Shown: positions 33,297-46,587 of the stretch, piece by piece
Numbering within the stretch: the first letter of the stretch is position 1
How the letters are laid out: each line of letters opens with the position of its first letter
Source: Coriolopsis trogii
Taxonomy: Eukaryota; Basidiomycota; Agaricomycetes; Polyporales; Polyporaceae
Length of the DNA stretch: 64,000 nucleotides
NCBI GenBank assembly: GCA_020543525.1
Contig: JAHYIO010000037.1
Span: forward strand, 1,612,001 to 1,676,000
Reading direction: 5' to 3'
Made by a program: the position numbers and the translations under genes
The notes under the pieces: generated by a model
Database searches by the model: none
What the model saw: only the letters and a program-made list of their open reading frames with translations
Told to the model about the DNA's origin: nothing

Positions 33297-34031
33297 GCGG
33301 TACATATGTGTTGTGTATGTAGCGTCCAGCGGGGTGGTTGTGATGTGGACACGTACACGAGTGTAGTGCTGGTGCTGGTGCCTCTTGGTTGGGTTGGCAT
33401 TGTGCGATGTGCGCCGGTCGTTGTGTGTTGGCCATTGCCGTACATATGGATTGACCTCGGCGTAGCGACGCCTTGTTTCCATCTCTCCTTGTGTGTAGAC
33501 GTCATGTCGCGTCAACACAATCCGTGGCAGAAGTCGACTGCCTCCGTTATGTCTTAAGATGAAGGACGCGAAACCGCGGGCGACAGCATAAATGCATGAA
33601 ACCTTGTCGATGTGTTGTCTTCCAAATTCAGCCATGTGGACTCAGGGTCTACCGATGGACGAATCGTTGTGCATGCTGTATACGATACACAACCCATATG
33701 AGCTACAGCTAGAATGCAAGGAACGTGTGCGCGAACTATATGTTACAGTATAATGCAATGATCGTGAGTTGTGGGCTACAAGGACCGGGAAGCATGCGTG
33801 CGTGCGTACGAGCGAGCGAGATGAGAAGAGAAGTCAAGGAATCCGTCACAAGAGGGAAGAACATCAGGAGAATCAACTCAAGAAGAGATGAGATGAGAAG
33901 AGAAAACGTCTAGGATGAGTGGGATCAGGGAACCCATAAGGAACCCCACATACGGAACATGAAACAAAGCAACCGGCTGTCTCGCAGCGGCAAACCTCGA
34001 CACATCCAGGGATGCATCTCCCGTATCACTG
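33297..34031. other. intergenic with purine-rich direct repeats
   Basis: No gene seen. A purine-rich tract at about 33818-33905 repeats gagatgagaagagaa-type units twice. The rest looks like convergent 3' flanks. Confidence 0.4.
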
Positions 34032-35747
34032 TTAGATCCAGTTCGGCGACGGCCTCGCCTTGAGCGTCGCACTCGGAGCCTTCTTCGGGCTCCCCTCCCT
34101 GCTGAGCACCACGCGCTCCTTCAGACCCGGCGGCGACGGCCACGGTGCCTCAGCCCCAGCCCCAGCCTCAGCTTCCGCACTACCTCCACTCTTCCTCGCA
34201 GCAGCAGCAGCAGCGACGCCAGCAACATGCCCCGACCCCGAGCCCGCGCTCGCGAATCCCGAGTCGTCCGACTTGCGCAGCGCAGCCTTCTCCTCCGCCG
34301 ACTCTCGCGGCGGCTCGACGATCTCCCGGAGCGTGTGCAGGCTCTTGTTGCTCCCGCTGCTCAGCCCGCGCATGTGCAGCCCGAGCCCGTTCAGGCCGGG
34401 GGTCGTCGGCTGCCGGTGCCGCAGCTCGTCCGTGCAGAGCCGCTCGAGCTCCTCGAGCCCGAGGTAGTGCGCCTCGTCCCTGAGCTCGAGCAGCGCCTCC
34501 ATGCGCGCCGGGGAGCCGTTCAGGCGTGCCCCGTGTGGGAGGCCCGCGGCGGCTTCGGGGGTGCTCTCTGGGGAGCGGAGGTAGGTGAGGATGTGTGCGT
34601 ACCTGGAGAGACGTGAAAGGCAAAGAAAGGGTCAGACACACGGAATCATGATTTAGGCAGATGGTGTGAATACGCACGGAGGACTCGGCCTGTCCAGGAA
34701 GACGTGAAGATGGGTGGAAGCCTGCTTGAGGACGCCAGAAGAGGCAAGATGGTGATTGAAGATGGAGTTGAACGAGCTCTCGGGCTCGCTCGTGGTCGAG
34801 TATACGGACTGGGTGTCAGACTCGGTAGGGAAGAGGCCGAGCAGGTACGATGCGAGATGGGACGGCCTTGAAGTGAGCGTGGTCATCGTTGTTCGATGGG
34901 TTGCTGTACTGGTCTCCAGTGAGACGATGATCTTCGACAGATCGAGGACGATATTGGGAGCTGGCGAGACGAGGATGGCGCTGAACGGAGACTGGGGCGT
35001 TGGGGAGAGAACCCCAGCGGGAAGGGTGGGGACGACCGGGAAGCAGTCGAGTGGCGACTTGTGCGGACGGAGAGGCGAAATAGCACGCACGGGGACCATC
35101 TCGGAGTGGTAGTCCGGAGTGGACGGCAGAGATGGCGGAGGACGCGTGGGGGGAGGTGGGTGCGAGTCGGCGTGTGTCGGAGCAGGCATGGGTGCGGTAT
35201 GCCAGTCGACGGTCTCTTCTTCCTCCTCGCGCTCGTCCTCGTCTTCCTCTTCCTCGTACTCATTGTCCGCATCGGGAATTGGCGGAAGGGGAGGGCTGTC
35301 TGGCCTCTCTGGCATGTCCAGGTCATCGTGTTCCCTGAGGGCCATGTGTTTCGGAGAAGGACTCCGGGCACGGGAGAGAAGGTCGGGGCTGGAGACGGAG
35401 GCCCTCGTACCAGCGAGGGCATCCTGTGGGGTGCGGACGACGACTGCGCCTGCGCCGAGCACGCCACTACGGGGGAGAGTCAAAGCCTCGACGGGGTTGG
35501 CGAAGCGGGGCTCGGATATGCGGACAGGGCGCGAGGGCGCATAGGGCACGGAGTGGGTCGAGGCGGAGGACGAGGCGCGAGTGAGCCATGTCATTGGGCT
35601 GGAGACGGAGGGCCGGCGTGTCTTTGGCTTGGCCCGTGGGCTTGTCGGGGGCGAGGTGGACGTTGTCGGAGGGGGAGAGTAGACTGCAGGCATGGGCTTG
35701 GAGATGGAGGGAGTCTGGCGGTGGTGGGGGCGTGCGGACGCGAGCAT
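34032..35747 (-). CDS. BTB/POZ-domain protein
   Basis: Starts at 35747 (MLASARPHHRQTPSISKPMP). A long Pro/Ser-rich N terminus with an acidic block (NEYEEEEDEDEREEEEE) precedes the BTB fold: IVLDLSKIIVSLETSTATH, LASYLLGLF, HLHVFLDRPSPP joined by an intron to YAHILTYLRSPEST. It continues MEALLELRDEAHYLGLEELE and RLCTDELRHRQ. This RSP...L..EAHYLGL layout is that of KCTD-like/T1-type BTB domains, often Cullin-3 adaptors or scaffolds. The tail is Ala/Gly-rich and ends SPNWI (stop 34032-34034). The same frame stays open upstream to 36458, but that part is antisense to the next gene and is not used. Partner unknown. Confidence 0.75.
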
Positions 35748-35885
35748 TGTCGAGGGCGGGGAGAGAGGGAGAGAGCGAAGGGGAGCGGGAGGGCCATGGG
35801 GGTGCGCGAGTGGGCATAAGAGCGCGGCCGAGAGACAATCACTTTCGACCGGAACAATGCCTGCCCCCACACAGACGCCCGCAAC
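35748..35885. promoter_or_regulatory. compact divergent promoter, BTB and Rpr2/Snm1 genes
   Basis: 138 bp between divergent starts. No distinct element seen. Confidence 0.4.
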
Positions 35886-36764
35886 ATGGCCTCGCGCCTG
35901 CCGGATTTGGGCAACACGTCTTATTGTCTGCCTGCCTTGTTCTCCCTCGCCATGCTCCCGGCCACGCCCATCGCGACCTCCGCGACCTACGCACACGCTC
36001 TCCCCCATCTCCTCGCCGCCATCTCCCCCTCCCTCGCCGCCTTGCATGCCACACGTGCCCGTCGCCTCGCCCCCTCCCTCGCCGCAACACACTGCACCCG
36101 CTGCGGCCATCCCCACCTCCCCTCCGGCTCCCGCACCCGCACGCTCCGCAAGAAGAAAAAGACGAGGAACGGCAGCGCCAAAACAGCGACCGTCGTCACC
36201 CGAGTCCTCCGACGCTCCTGCCGCACATGCGGCCACGACGAGGACGTCCCTCTGCCTCAATCCGCCCATCCGACCGGTGCGCCTGCCAGCACCTTTCCGA
36301 TGGTCCGAGATCGCGTCAAACGCAAGTCCGGGGCGAGCGCGAGTGATACGACACCATCCCTGCCTCGTGCTTCCCGTGCCGCATCTGCGACCTCTGCCTC
36401 GGTCCCCCAGCCTGCACCACCAGCTGAGATGAGCTCCCACATGTCCGCGTCTTCGCAACCACCAAGGTGTCGCCCAGTCCCGGTCCTATCTGCATCTACG
36501 TCGACCCCTGCACCGGCTCCCCCGAACCCCCCGGTCGCCCGCGTGCGTTCTCCGCTGAACTCCAAGTCCGCCTCCCCCGCGCCATCAGCGTCCGCGCCCA
36601 AAGAAGCGTCTCCCTCACAAGACACCGCGCGCTCCAAAGCGCGCCAGAGGAAAAAGGCAGGCCTCCAGAGCATGCTCGCCCGGAACCGCGAGAGGCAGGA
36701 ACAGGAGAAGCAACGCGAAGCGCCCTCTAGCCAGGGCCTGTCCGCTTTCCTGCAGGGCCTTTGA
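35886..36764 (+). CDS. SNM1: RNase P/MRP subunit of the Rpr2/Rpp21/Snm1 family
   Basis: A protein subunit of RNase P or RNase MRP, acting in tRNA 5' maturation or rRNA processing. It has one exon starting MASRLPDLGNTSYCLPALFS. The zinc ribbon is CTRCGHPHLPSGSRTRTLRK, paired with SCRTCGHDEDVPLP about 30 residues later, giving four cysteines with basic residues between them. The middle is Ser/Pro/Ala-rich. The C terminus, KKAGLQSMLARNRERQEQEK then GLSAFLQGL, is a conserved tail of fungal Snm1-like members. The long tail favours Snm1/MRP over Rpr2, but the sequence alone does not decide it. The stop is at 36762-36764. Confidence 0.78.
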   Translation: MASRLPDLGNTSYCLPALFSLAMLPATPIATSATYAHALPHLLAAISPSLAALHATRARRLAPSLAATHCTRCGHPHLPSGSRTRTLRKKKKTRNGSAKTATVVTRVLRRSCRTCGHDEDVPLPQSAHPTGAPASTFPMVRDRVKRKSGASASDTTPSLPRASRAASATSASVPQPAPPAEMSSHMSASSQPPRCRPVPVLSASTSTPAPAPPNPPVARVRSPLNSKSASPAPSASAPKEASPSQDTARSKARQRKKAGLQSMLARNRERQEQEKQREAPSSQGLSAFLQGL

Positions 36765-36847
36765 ACCTACGAGGCTGTGCGACAGCGTACAGGACACAGA
36801 GACGAAGACGTCGACGTCCTTTCATACTTCTATCAGGCGGTTGTCTC

Positions 36848-36878
<31 letters not shown>

Positions 36879-37774
36879 CATGGCGTTCACGTCGCTCGCG
36901 GTAGAACCAGACAGGTATGTGCATCCGCGTCTTGGTCAGAACGACCGACTGACAAGACGATGATGGCACAGAACATCTGTCGGTGGTGTGGCCAATGGCC
37001 ATCATTAGCCAACTGCTGCCAAACGGCGCTGTCGGTCGGCTGTCCAGAAGTAAGCTCTATCGGCGATTCGACTTCATCATAGAGCCCCTGTCCCAACTAC
37101 CGAAAGGCCTCCTGGTCGCTGGGAGGCCACAGAACCCCCCCAGTACTAGTCAACGCAGCTCGTCTCATCTCGCGTTCACGTCGCACGCGCATGTCGGTCG
37201 CGCGTCGTACGCAATCTCACCAGTGGGCACCAGCCCCAGCATTGCAATAGATAGCGCGGTCGTGCAAGACGCCAGGCAATTCCACTGTATACATGAAGCC
37301 CTCATCTCGTCCGACGCCGGCGTGCTTCTGATTCAGCAGACTGTCTCACCAGCCGATCACGCCAGATGAAGACGCAGGTGGAAACAGCATACACATTACA
37401 AACGATCCACGAGCGAAGAATGTACACGACCCCAGAGCTACAGCGAGAGCGCAGCGCACCTGCGGGGCACGCCGCGACGTATGTCCGCGTACTGGCAGTA
37501 GAGCAGCAAGCTACAGACAGACAGCACAGATGACGAATGACGACCGCGCGCAGCACAGGGCTGGGAAATACAAGATGGTACAAAGGACACGACCGGGACG
37601 CGTGGGCGAGGCGAAGTGGGGGAACAGGGAGGGGGAAGAAGGGGACAAACACATAGACGCAACAACTCTAGCTATCGTACAGTAGGTTCCAGGTACAGTT
37701 TGTGGCAAGGTCATCCATTCCATCGTGCATCATGAATTGAATAACAGAAGAGACCGCCGCCTTCACGTTCACGT
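36765..37774. other. 1-kb intergenic between convergent genes
   Basis: 3' flanks of the Snm1-like and Ssd1-like genes, with one tetranucleotide microsatellite. Open frames at 36983-37369 and on the minus strand at 37302-37652 have no recognisable features and no splice support. Confidence 0.45.
36851..36878. repeat. (GTCT)7 microsatellite
   Basis: Seven perfect GTCT units, preceded by a degenerate TCTCTCT. Non-coding and likely polymorphic. Confidence 0.95.
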
Positions 37775-40700
37775 TCAAGCGGCCTGCCTCTTCTCTTCCT
37801 GGGCATAAGGGTTGACGCTGTACACCTTGATCACCGGCGGGCTCTTCGTCAAGTCCGCGGTGACAATGACCGGCACGGTCATCAGCTCCCGGATCTCCTG
37901 GATCTTGTGGCCAGAGGGGAGGACTTTCAGGCCCTCGAACACGGGCGGCAGCTTCTGCTTCGACAACAGACGCTGCTTGGAGTCCTGGACGTCCTCGGGC
38001 TCCTCCTTGGCGCGTCCTAGCACGATCTCGTCGTCCTCGTTGTCGTCCTCGTCAAAGAGCGCCTTCTCGTCGTGCACGGAACGCGACGCGACCTCCATCT
38101 TCAGCGCGTGCTGCTCCGCGTTCTGCTTCACCTTCTTCAGGTGCTCGTCGTCGCTGTTCTCAGCGAGCCAGGTGATGACGTCGCGCGTCGACCAGTAGAT
38201 TTGGAGCGCGTGCGAGTGTTCGTCGTAGACGTGGTTCTACAGGACCACTTATCAGACACGTGTGACGGCATATATCGCCCAATGGACTCACATCAATGGG
38301 CATCTGGTCGACATGGACGCGCTTCTCAATGCCAAACTCGGGCAGGAGGACGTCGAAAGCAGCGTCGAGGACGTTAATAACCTTTGCCTGGCGAATGACA
38401 GGGCCGTAGCGTTGAGTGAGGTCTGAGACCAGGACGCAGAGATACAGATGCGCAGACTGCTCTTGGGCGAGCTTGGCAGAGTCGCGTTTGCTATGAGGGG
38501 CGAGATGAGTTCAGACGGTCCATACTTAGACTCTGAAATATTACTTACATGTTGCACTGTTGGGCGATCTTGGCAACAGCGTCACGGTCCATGTTGAACT
38601 TTGGCTCCGCTATACCAGACATGTCGTGAGCAAGCCTGCCTCACAAAAAAACCGACACCAGACTGACCACCACCCTGGAGAATAGCATCGAGCTGACGGT
38701 GGACAAGGATGTCCGCGTAGCGACGGATGGGCGACGTGAAGTGGGAGTACAAGGGGACGTTGAGAGCATAGTGGCCGTACTTCGCAATGTCGAGCATACC
38801 CGCGCAGAAGTACTTCGCGCGCGGCGAGGCCTTCTGGAGAAGCAGCTCCAGAATTGTGCGAGCCGTCGGGTCCTGAACGGCCTCAAGAGACTTCATGAGA
38901 GCTGCGACGGAAGAGATGTCCATCTTGTATCCCAGACGAGCAGCACGCTCGACGAATGCGTTCTTTGAGAGATAGAATGAGTTGTGCGTCATGGTGCTAT
39001 AATGCGAAACGACCTACCAAGCGGCGCTCAATAGGGCTATCGTGACGACGGAGCATAGCTTGCTCAGAGAAGTGAACAGCAACTTGCTGTGCAACAGCGA
39101 TGTTGGTAAGAAGCATAAACTGGGAGAAGATCCTTAGGACATGAATAACTACAGATGCAGGCTATAGCGCGTACCTCCTCGATCAGCTCGTGGGCCTCGG
39201 TGCGTTGGTACTGGCCACAGTCGACAGGCATCCCATTCTCATCCAACTTGAAGGTGAGACGAAGGGAGTGCGTTTTGACACACCCATTCTGGAAGCGTCG
39301 GGCACGAAGCTGTTTAGCGAGATCGTGGAGAACCTTGATATCGTGGGCAACGCCAGCAGCGTCGTGTTCAGGGATAACGGGAACGTCGCCCAAAGTCTTG
39401 CCCTCGATAACCTCCTGTGCATTGTTGTATGCGAGCTTAGCAGCCGACCTTGGTTTCCATGACCGGGTCAGTCACTGGTATGTCGAGCAGAAAAGCAGCA
39501 GACTCACTTGATGATAGTCCTACCAAACCATTTCTTGACGACCTTCGCGTCCTTGGTCATCGTGAAGATGACCGAGAACGCAAGACGCTCCTGGCCAGGG
39601 AGGAGACTGCACACCTGCTCGCTCAGCGTCGGTGGCAACATGGGAACAGCACGCTGCACAAGGTACACGCTCGTCGCCCTTTTGCGTGCGTCACGGTCCA
39701 GCGCAGTGTTGGGCTTGACGAAGTACGACACATCTGCGATATGCACACCAATGTCGTAGGTGCCATCCTCGTTGACCTTGACAGAGACAGCGTCATCGAG
39801 ATCCTTGGCGTCAGGGGGGTCGATGGTGAAGACGCGTTCGCTGCGAAGATCCTTGCGGACCTCGAGCTCGCGTTCGGGGATACTGGGGATACGGTCAGTC
39901 ACAAGGTGCACATATCGCTTAATCACAGAACTCACGTCCAAGGCGTGGGCGGGAGGCACTTCATCACATTGTCGCTGAACTCTTCCGTGGGGAAGTTGCA
40001 GTCTTTGAGAAGCGCACTGGTCTCGACCTCGATGTCGCCGATCGGACCGAGTTCCTCGACCAACGTACCGAAAGGATGAAGGGAGGAAATGGGCTATCGA
40101 ACAACGAGCTCAGCCCTGCACGAGAGAGGATCGTCGGAACCGACTTACGTGACGCTTGATACAAGCGACAAAGAGCTTGTTAGCGTACGCCTCCGAGTTC
40201 TGCACGAAGTCAGGCGGCGCCTGCTCGGTGGGAATGGCAATGAGGGGAACACGCTTGTCAGTAGGCTTGAACCAGACGATCTTGGGACGCTCAATAGGGC
40301 GACGGGGCTCATCACCCCTATCACCCTCCCTCTCACGACGCTCCGCCTCCTGCTTCTCCTTGGTAGCGGCCGACGACGGACGGAGCAAGCCAAGCGTTCC
40401 GGAGAACAGCTGTCCAGGCATACGCTCGACGACCGCGACGACGTGACCAGCAAACTGCGGCTTCACTTCATCCGTCACTCTACATGGCATCGTCAGACAG
40501 ACCTCAAGAACAACACCATCGTTCACGTACTCCTCATCCTCGAAGAGCATGAGGCCCTGCCCTTCGACCTCAACGTCGTCCTTCTTCTTGTCATTCTTGC
40601 GCCCGGCAGCACCCTTCAGGTCGTACGCAGAGTTCTCTTCCTTCTTGCGCTTCTTCTCTTCCTTCTCCTTCTTCGTACCCCACACCTCGTCAACATCGAG

Positions 40701-42763
40701 CAGCTCAACTGCTACGATATCACCTTCCAAAGCCCGGTTACGGTCCTTGGACCCACAAATGTAGATGTCGGCGTCCAAGACTTCGGTCGCAACGTACGCA
40801 TCCGACCGATTACGTTTGTTGACCCGCAGAATGCCTACCACGAGCTTCCCCGCGGCGAGAAGGGGTGGGAGGGAAGCCTGGGGGAGATAAGGAGCGAACA
40901 GCGACTTGCGCTGAGGTTGGCTAGACTGCTGCTGCAGCTGCGACTGGAACTGTTGCTGTTGCTGCTGGAGGAGGTTCATGCCTCCCAAACCGAGGCCCAT
41001 CATGTTCGCGGCCATCATGTTCGGGAGCATGTTCGGGAAGCTGAACGACGGCAACTTCTGGTGGTGACCGCCAGCGGCGGCACGGAACTGCTGCAAGCTC
41101 TGAAGCTGGGCCTGAGCCTGGGCGAGATCCGCCGCAAAGTTGCCAGCTTGAAGGCCGCCGACGCCGCCATCTACACCAACGACGTCAATGCTTCCACACA
41201 TAATCGATTCGCAAGCAATCCACTTACTGATCCGCCAGGCGGAGTCCGAGCGGTTGTGACCGAGGGCAGAAGGAGGCACAAAGCCATCGTCAAAGCCATC
41301 CGCGCTATGAGAGAAGCCGAGCGACGCCAGACTGGGTTGGGCGCTGTGCTTGTTCAGGACGTTGACACTGTGACGCCTGCCATGTCCACGGGGGACGGAT
41401 GACGGCTGTCCGTCAAGACCCATACCCAAGCTGCCAAGGTTGCCGAACTGTCCCATAGCAGCCTGCGGGCCACCAAACGCACCCATGCCCATGCTCATCG
41501 CCGGGACCGTGCTGTGCACACGGCGGTGGGCGTTGCGACCGGGAGCGAGACCAGGGGTCTGGAACGAGAGCACCTGGTTGGACGCAAGCTGTTGCTGGTA
41601 GAGGGCCTGCTGCTGTTGCTGCAAAGCCTCAATCTGGTTTTGGATGGCGAGCTACACGAGGACATCGAGGATTGGCATCGGCAGCCCAGTAGACAAGCAT
41701 ATACACGACTGACCTGCTCCGCCATGATGCCATGGAAGTCACCGCCCTTCGACTGCTCCCTCTGGTTGGATTCCATGCTATCAAAGTTGTTGCTCTGAGA
41801 CTGTTGTGGGAACTGGAAGCCAAGGTCCTCCTCGTTGATAGGTGGGCCCATGCTAAGGTTAGAACTGGGGCGCCTGCGCGCGCCAAACATGAACCCGGGG
41901 GCGAGTTGAGGACGACCGGTGGGGCCGATGGCATCGCCCTGCTCCTGTTGCTGTTGCGCCGCAAGAGCTTGGAAGCGCGGAGGGTTGAAGCTCTGCGAGA
42001 GGGAGCGGCGCTGGTGGCTAGTCTGGTAATTCTCCGGGATCTCCCCCTCCTCGACGAGGGGCATCCCCTGGTCCTCCGCGTCCTCCATCATCGAGCCGAG
42101 GTTGGGGCTGTAGCCCATCGAGGAGCCGAGCGAAGACGCACCAAGCGAGGCAGCCTTGCGGTGACGAGGGGCCTGGTCCATGCCGGAGCTGGGGAATGCG
42201 GCAGCACCAGGCTGAAACACAGGAGCATTGGCAGGCAAGTTAGAGCCCGCCGCGAGCGCCTGGGTGTTGCCCTGCTGCGTAGGAGGGGAGGTGGTCTTGA
42301 GGTCCGCGATAACGCGCTGGAGCGACGACAGCGCGTCGCTGCTCTCATTGTTGGGGGGCGGGGCAGGGGAGCCTCCTTGCATCTGCTTGCTGTTCCCGCC
42401 CTGGCGATTGCCTTGGGACGTCGACTGCGAAGCTTTCCTATGCCCGCCCCTCTGTCCACCAGACTGCGACTTTCCACGCTGCCTGCCCTCTCCGCTATTG
42501 CTCTTCTTGATCGACTCGGAGCCAGAGTCCGTCGCGCCCTGAGCGTTCGGACCCTTCTTGCTCGTCGAACGGTTGCTCGAGCGCGAGGACGGCCTAGGGT
42601 TGCCCGCACCTGCGCTGATGGATGTAGAGCGACCTCCGGGACCATTCTTCTTGGGCCCTTGCTTGTTACCTCCCTGCTGGCTAGAGGCGTTGGACGGTTG
42701 TTGTTTCTTGTCGTCCTTCTTAGGTAGCGCTTGCTGCGCTTGAGGCGTGATTTCGTCCGTCAT
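37775..42763 (-). CDS. SSD1: Ssd1/Dis3L2-type RNB-domain RNA-binding protein
   Basis: A large cytoplasmic RNA-binding protein; Ssd1 controls translation of cell-wall and polarity mRNAs. From 42763: [20 protein letters not shown], then long Asn/Gln/Ser-rich prion-like sequence including poly-Gln (about 40930-41620). The cold-shock region reads [20 protein letters not shown] and [20 protein letters not shown]. The RNB domain has [51 protein letters not shown] and [18 protein letters not shown]. It ends [16 protein letters not shown] (stop at 37775). I count at least ten introns. The four acidic residues of the RNase II active-site motif and the later [10 protein letters not shown] are present, unlike budding-yeast Ssd1, which is a pseudonuclease. 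It could therefore be a Dis3L2-like active enzyme. Confidence 0.9.
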
Positions 42764-43298
42764 ATCGTTCGTAACGTGTTTTCTGTATGATGGTTTTCAG
42801 GAATTATGAGATGTTTTTCTGATTGAGCAGTGTTCTGTGAAAGACGACAGGTGACGAAGACTGCAACACTAATCAGCGGTTGGGCGCATACACCGAGGGC
42901 GCGAGCTTACACAAAGTTGGGTGGGATTTCGTGAACGTAGGCTTTGCCCTGTAGGGCGAGTGGGGGTTTATGGGAGTGGTTGCCTCGTTAGGCGTGGAAG
43001 GGGATTGTTTATCGTCGCAAGAGGAGACAAGGTGGGCCCCGGAGAGCTTTAAAGTCAGGCAACGCGGCTATACTCCTTTCCCACGCCCCTTAGTCACTGA
43101 TACGCATTTCCTGTGCCGAGTTGTGCTGGCACGCTATAGAACGACATGAGTTCGCTCGCAACAATAAACGTCCCTCGCGCTATTCGTATGCGGCGTGCCC
43201 TTCCCGAGATCAGATGTCTTCCGACAGGTACCAGGTCTACATGGGAATAGCGTGTAGATGCACAGTACAATATTCTACGCAAGCTTTCTAGAATAGGT
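42764..43298. other. intergenic upstream of the SSD1-like gene
   Basis: Promoter and leader of the SSD1-like gene on the left, 3' flank of the IDH gene on the right. No ORF or repeat worth calling. Confidence 0.4.
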
Positions 43299-45119
<1,821 letters not shown>

Positions 45120-45410
45120 TTTTGCGCTGTCGGGGGGCGACGGAGAGGGAAGGTGGTAAAGCCGAAAGTTGAGGACGAGCGAAATCATGGGCTACACGTG
45201 ACGCATGATGTAGTGCCACATGGCTCGGATCGGAGATGAGGCTGCTTCCTCGAGCGGCTTCGTCCGATACGTCCGGTCGGTCCTTGGCCAGTCACAGTCC
45301 CTACCGTTTTCCGGGATTCTATGGCTGGAACAAGTCAAGTACGAGTACACGCATCGCTACACTATCATACAAGAAAGACAGAACAAAACAACGCTCTATG
45401 CATGGAAATT

Positions 45411-46280
45411 TCAGCTCAGTATGCCCTGCAACTGTTGTCGGTACTGCTCCATGACTCTCTCCGTCTCCTCGTCCTCGGCCTGGTCCTGCAGTGACTGTTG
45501 GGCGTGGCGATCAGTACACGGTCCTGAATTAATCAATGCGGGGCGTACCGGAAGGTCCTCTTTGACAGTCCCAGCCTGTCCGAGCTTGCCCTCCGTGAGA
45601 TCGTAGAGGACCTTGTCGACCTCAGCATCGGCTTCGTCCTCCAGTTCCTCGTCATCCTCCATTTGAAGTGTATCGTCTAGCATGTCCTCCATGATCCCAG
45701 CCTGAACAAGTCTCTGTATCACGCGGGGATGACAGCGTACAAGATTATGTGCGCACCTTCGTCATCTCCATGCTCATTTCTCGCATGGCCTGGCTAATCT
45801 GAGGCAACTTCACGAGGGCATTCGAAAGCTTCATGATCTCAGTGGACTTTTGCAAAGATCCAGTGACCTTGACCATGGCTACAAGCCGGGCATGATATGG
45901 AAAATGACCTCCATAGTATGGCAGGATGTTGCGTACCTAGTTGCTGCTGAAGCTGGTACCCAATCGACCCTAGCCTTGCCTTACTGACTGACAAACGATC
46001 CATCTGCTTGTGACTCCGTACAACCTCCTTCGCCATGATCCTCGCAGACTTGACATCGCCCTTCTTTGCAAGCTGCTTAACCGTCTGCTGGGCTTTCTTT
46101 GTTGCAGCGTCGAGCTGAAGGGGTATGGGGATGAACGAGGAGTTCGTGATGCAAGGGGCGTTACCGAACCTGCCTCATTTCCCGCTCGATGACCCGCTGT
46201 TCGGCCCTTAGCTTGCCTTGCCATGCACGTACTTTCTCCTCCGGCGTTGGGCCATAGAGAAAGCGATTGATAGACTGCAT
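45411..46280 (-). CDS. VPS24: ESCRT-III subunit Vps24 (CHMP3)
   Basis: Assembles on endosomes to drive inward budding into multivesicular bodies. From 46280: MQSINRFLYGPTPEEKVRAW, the Vps24-type WGPxP/YGPTPEEK start, then QRVIEREMRQ joined to LDAATKKAQQTVKQLAKKGD and VKSARIMAKEVVRSHKQMDR. Next come LPQISQAMREMSMEMTKAGI and MEDMLDDTLQMEDDEELEDE, an acidic autoinhibitory tail, and a C-terminal MIM-like RVMEQYRQQLQGILS. The stop is at 45411-45413. Five exons and about 215 aa. Basic N-terminal half, acidic C-terminal half: the classic Snf7-family layout. Confidence 0.9.
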
Positions 46281-46587
46281 TGCCAAAGAGGATGAGGAAA
46301 TGGGTGCGTAGTGCTTGGAAGGAGGACTGTACCTCGTTGTGGCACTTGGCTGTGGTGACGCGCAGACGCGGTGCATGTGACCTGCGCGCTCATGCCCCGG
46401 AGACCGCGGACGCGTCGTGGCGCGAGGCTGGCAGCTCCTCTTCATGCCCTTGAGGTTGGCACGGAGGCTGGCATGGTGGTTCAGAGTGCCTATATAGCTC
46501 ATCATTCTCTCCACCCACCACTCTAGGTTTCATCTTCTTCTCTTGGCTGGCCCACTTCACTTTTAATCTGCTCCTCTCGTCTTTGCA
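46281..46587. promoter_or_regulatory. divergent promoter region, VPS24 and GPI-protein genes
   Basis: 307 bp between divergent starts, with a pyrimidine-rich stretch near 46520-46585 just before the plus-strand ATG. A TATATA-containing stretch lies at about 46490. Confidence 0.4.

Noticed and set aside
34653..36458. A 601-codon minus-strand frame covering the BTB gene and reaching across the next gene
   Set aside because: Only the part from 35747 down looks like the BTB protein. The upstream part is antisense to the Snm1-like coding region and is Gly/Arg-rich shadow sequence.
36983..37369. A 128-codon plus-strand frame between the Snm1-like and Ssd1-like genes
   Set aside because: No domain, no splice support and composition like non-coding DNA.
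40089..41402. A 437-codon plus-strand frame
   Set aside because: It is antisense to the Ssd1-like gene, whose domains are unmistakable. Leu/Arg-rich composition is typical of a shadow frame.
41732..42727. A 331-codon plus-strand frame
   Set aside because: Antisense to the Ssd1 Gln/Ser-rich N terminus; composition is very rich in Arg, Leu and Ala with no motif.
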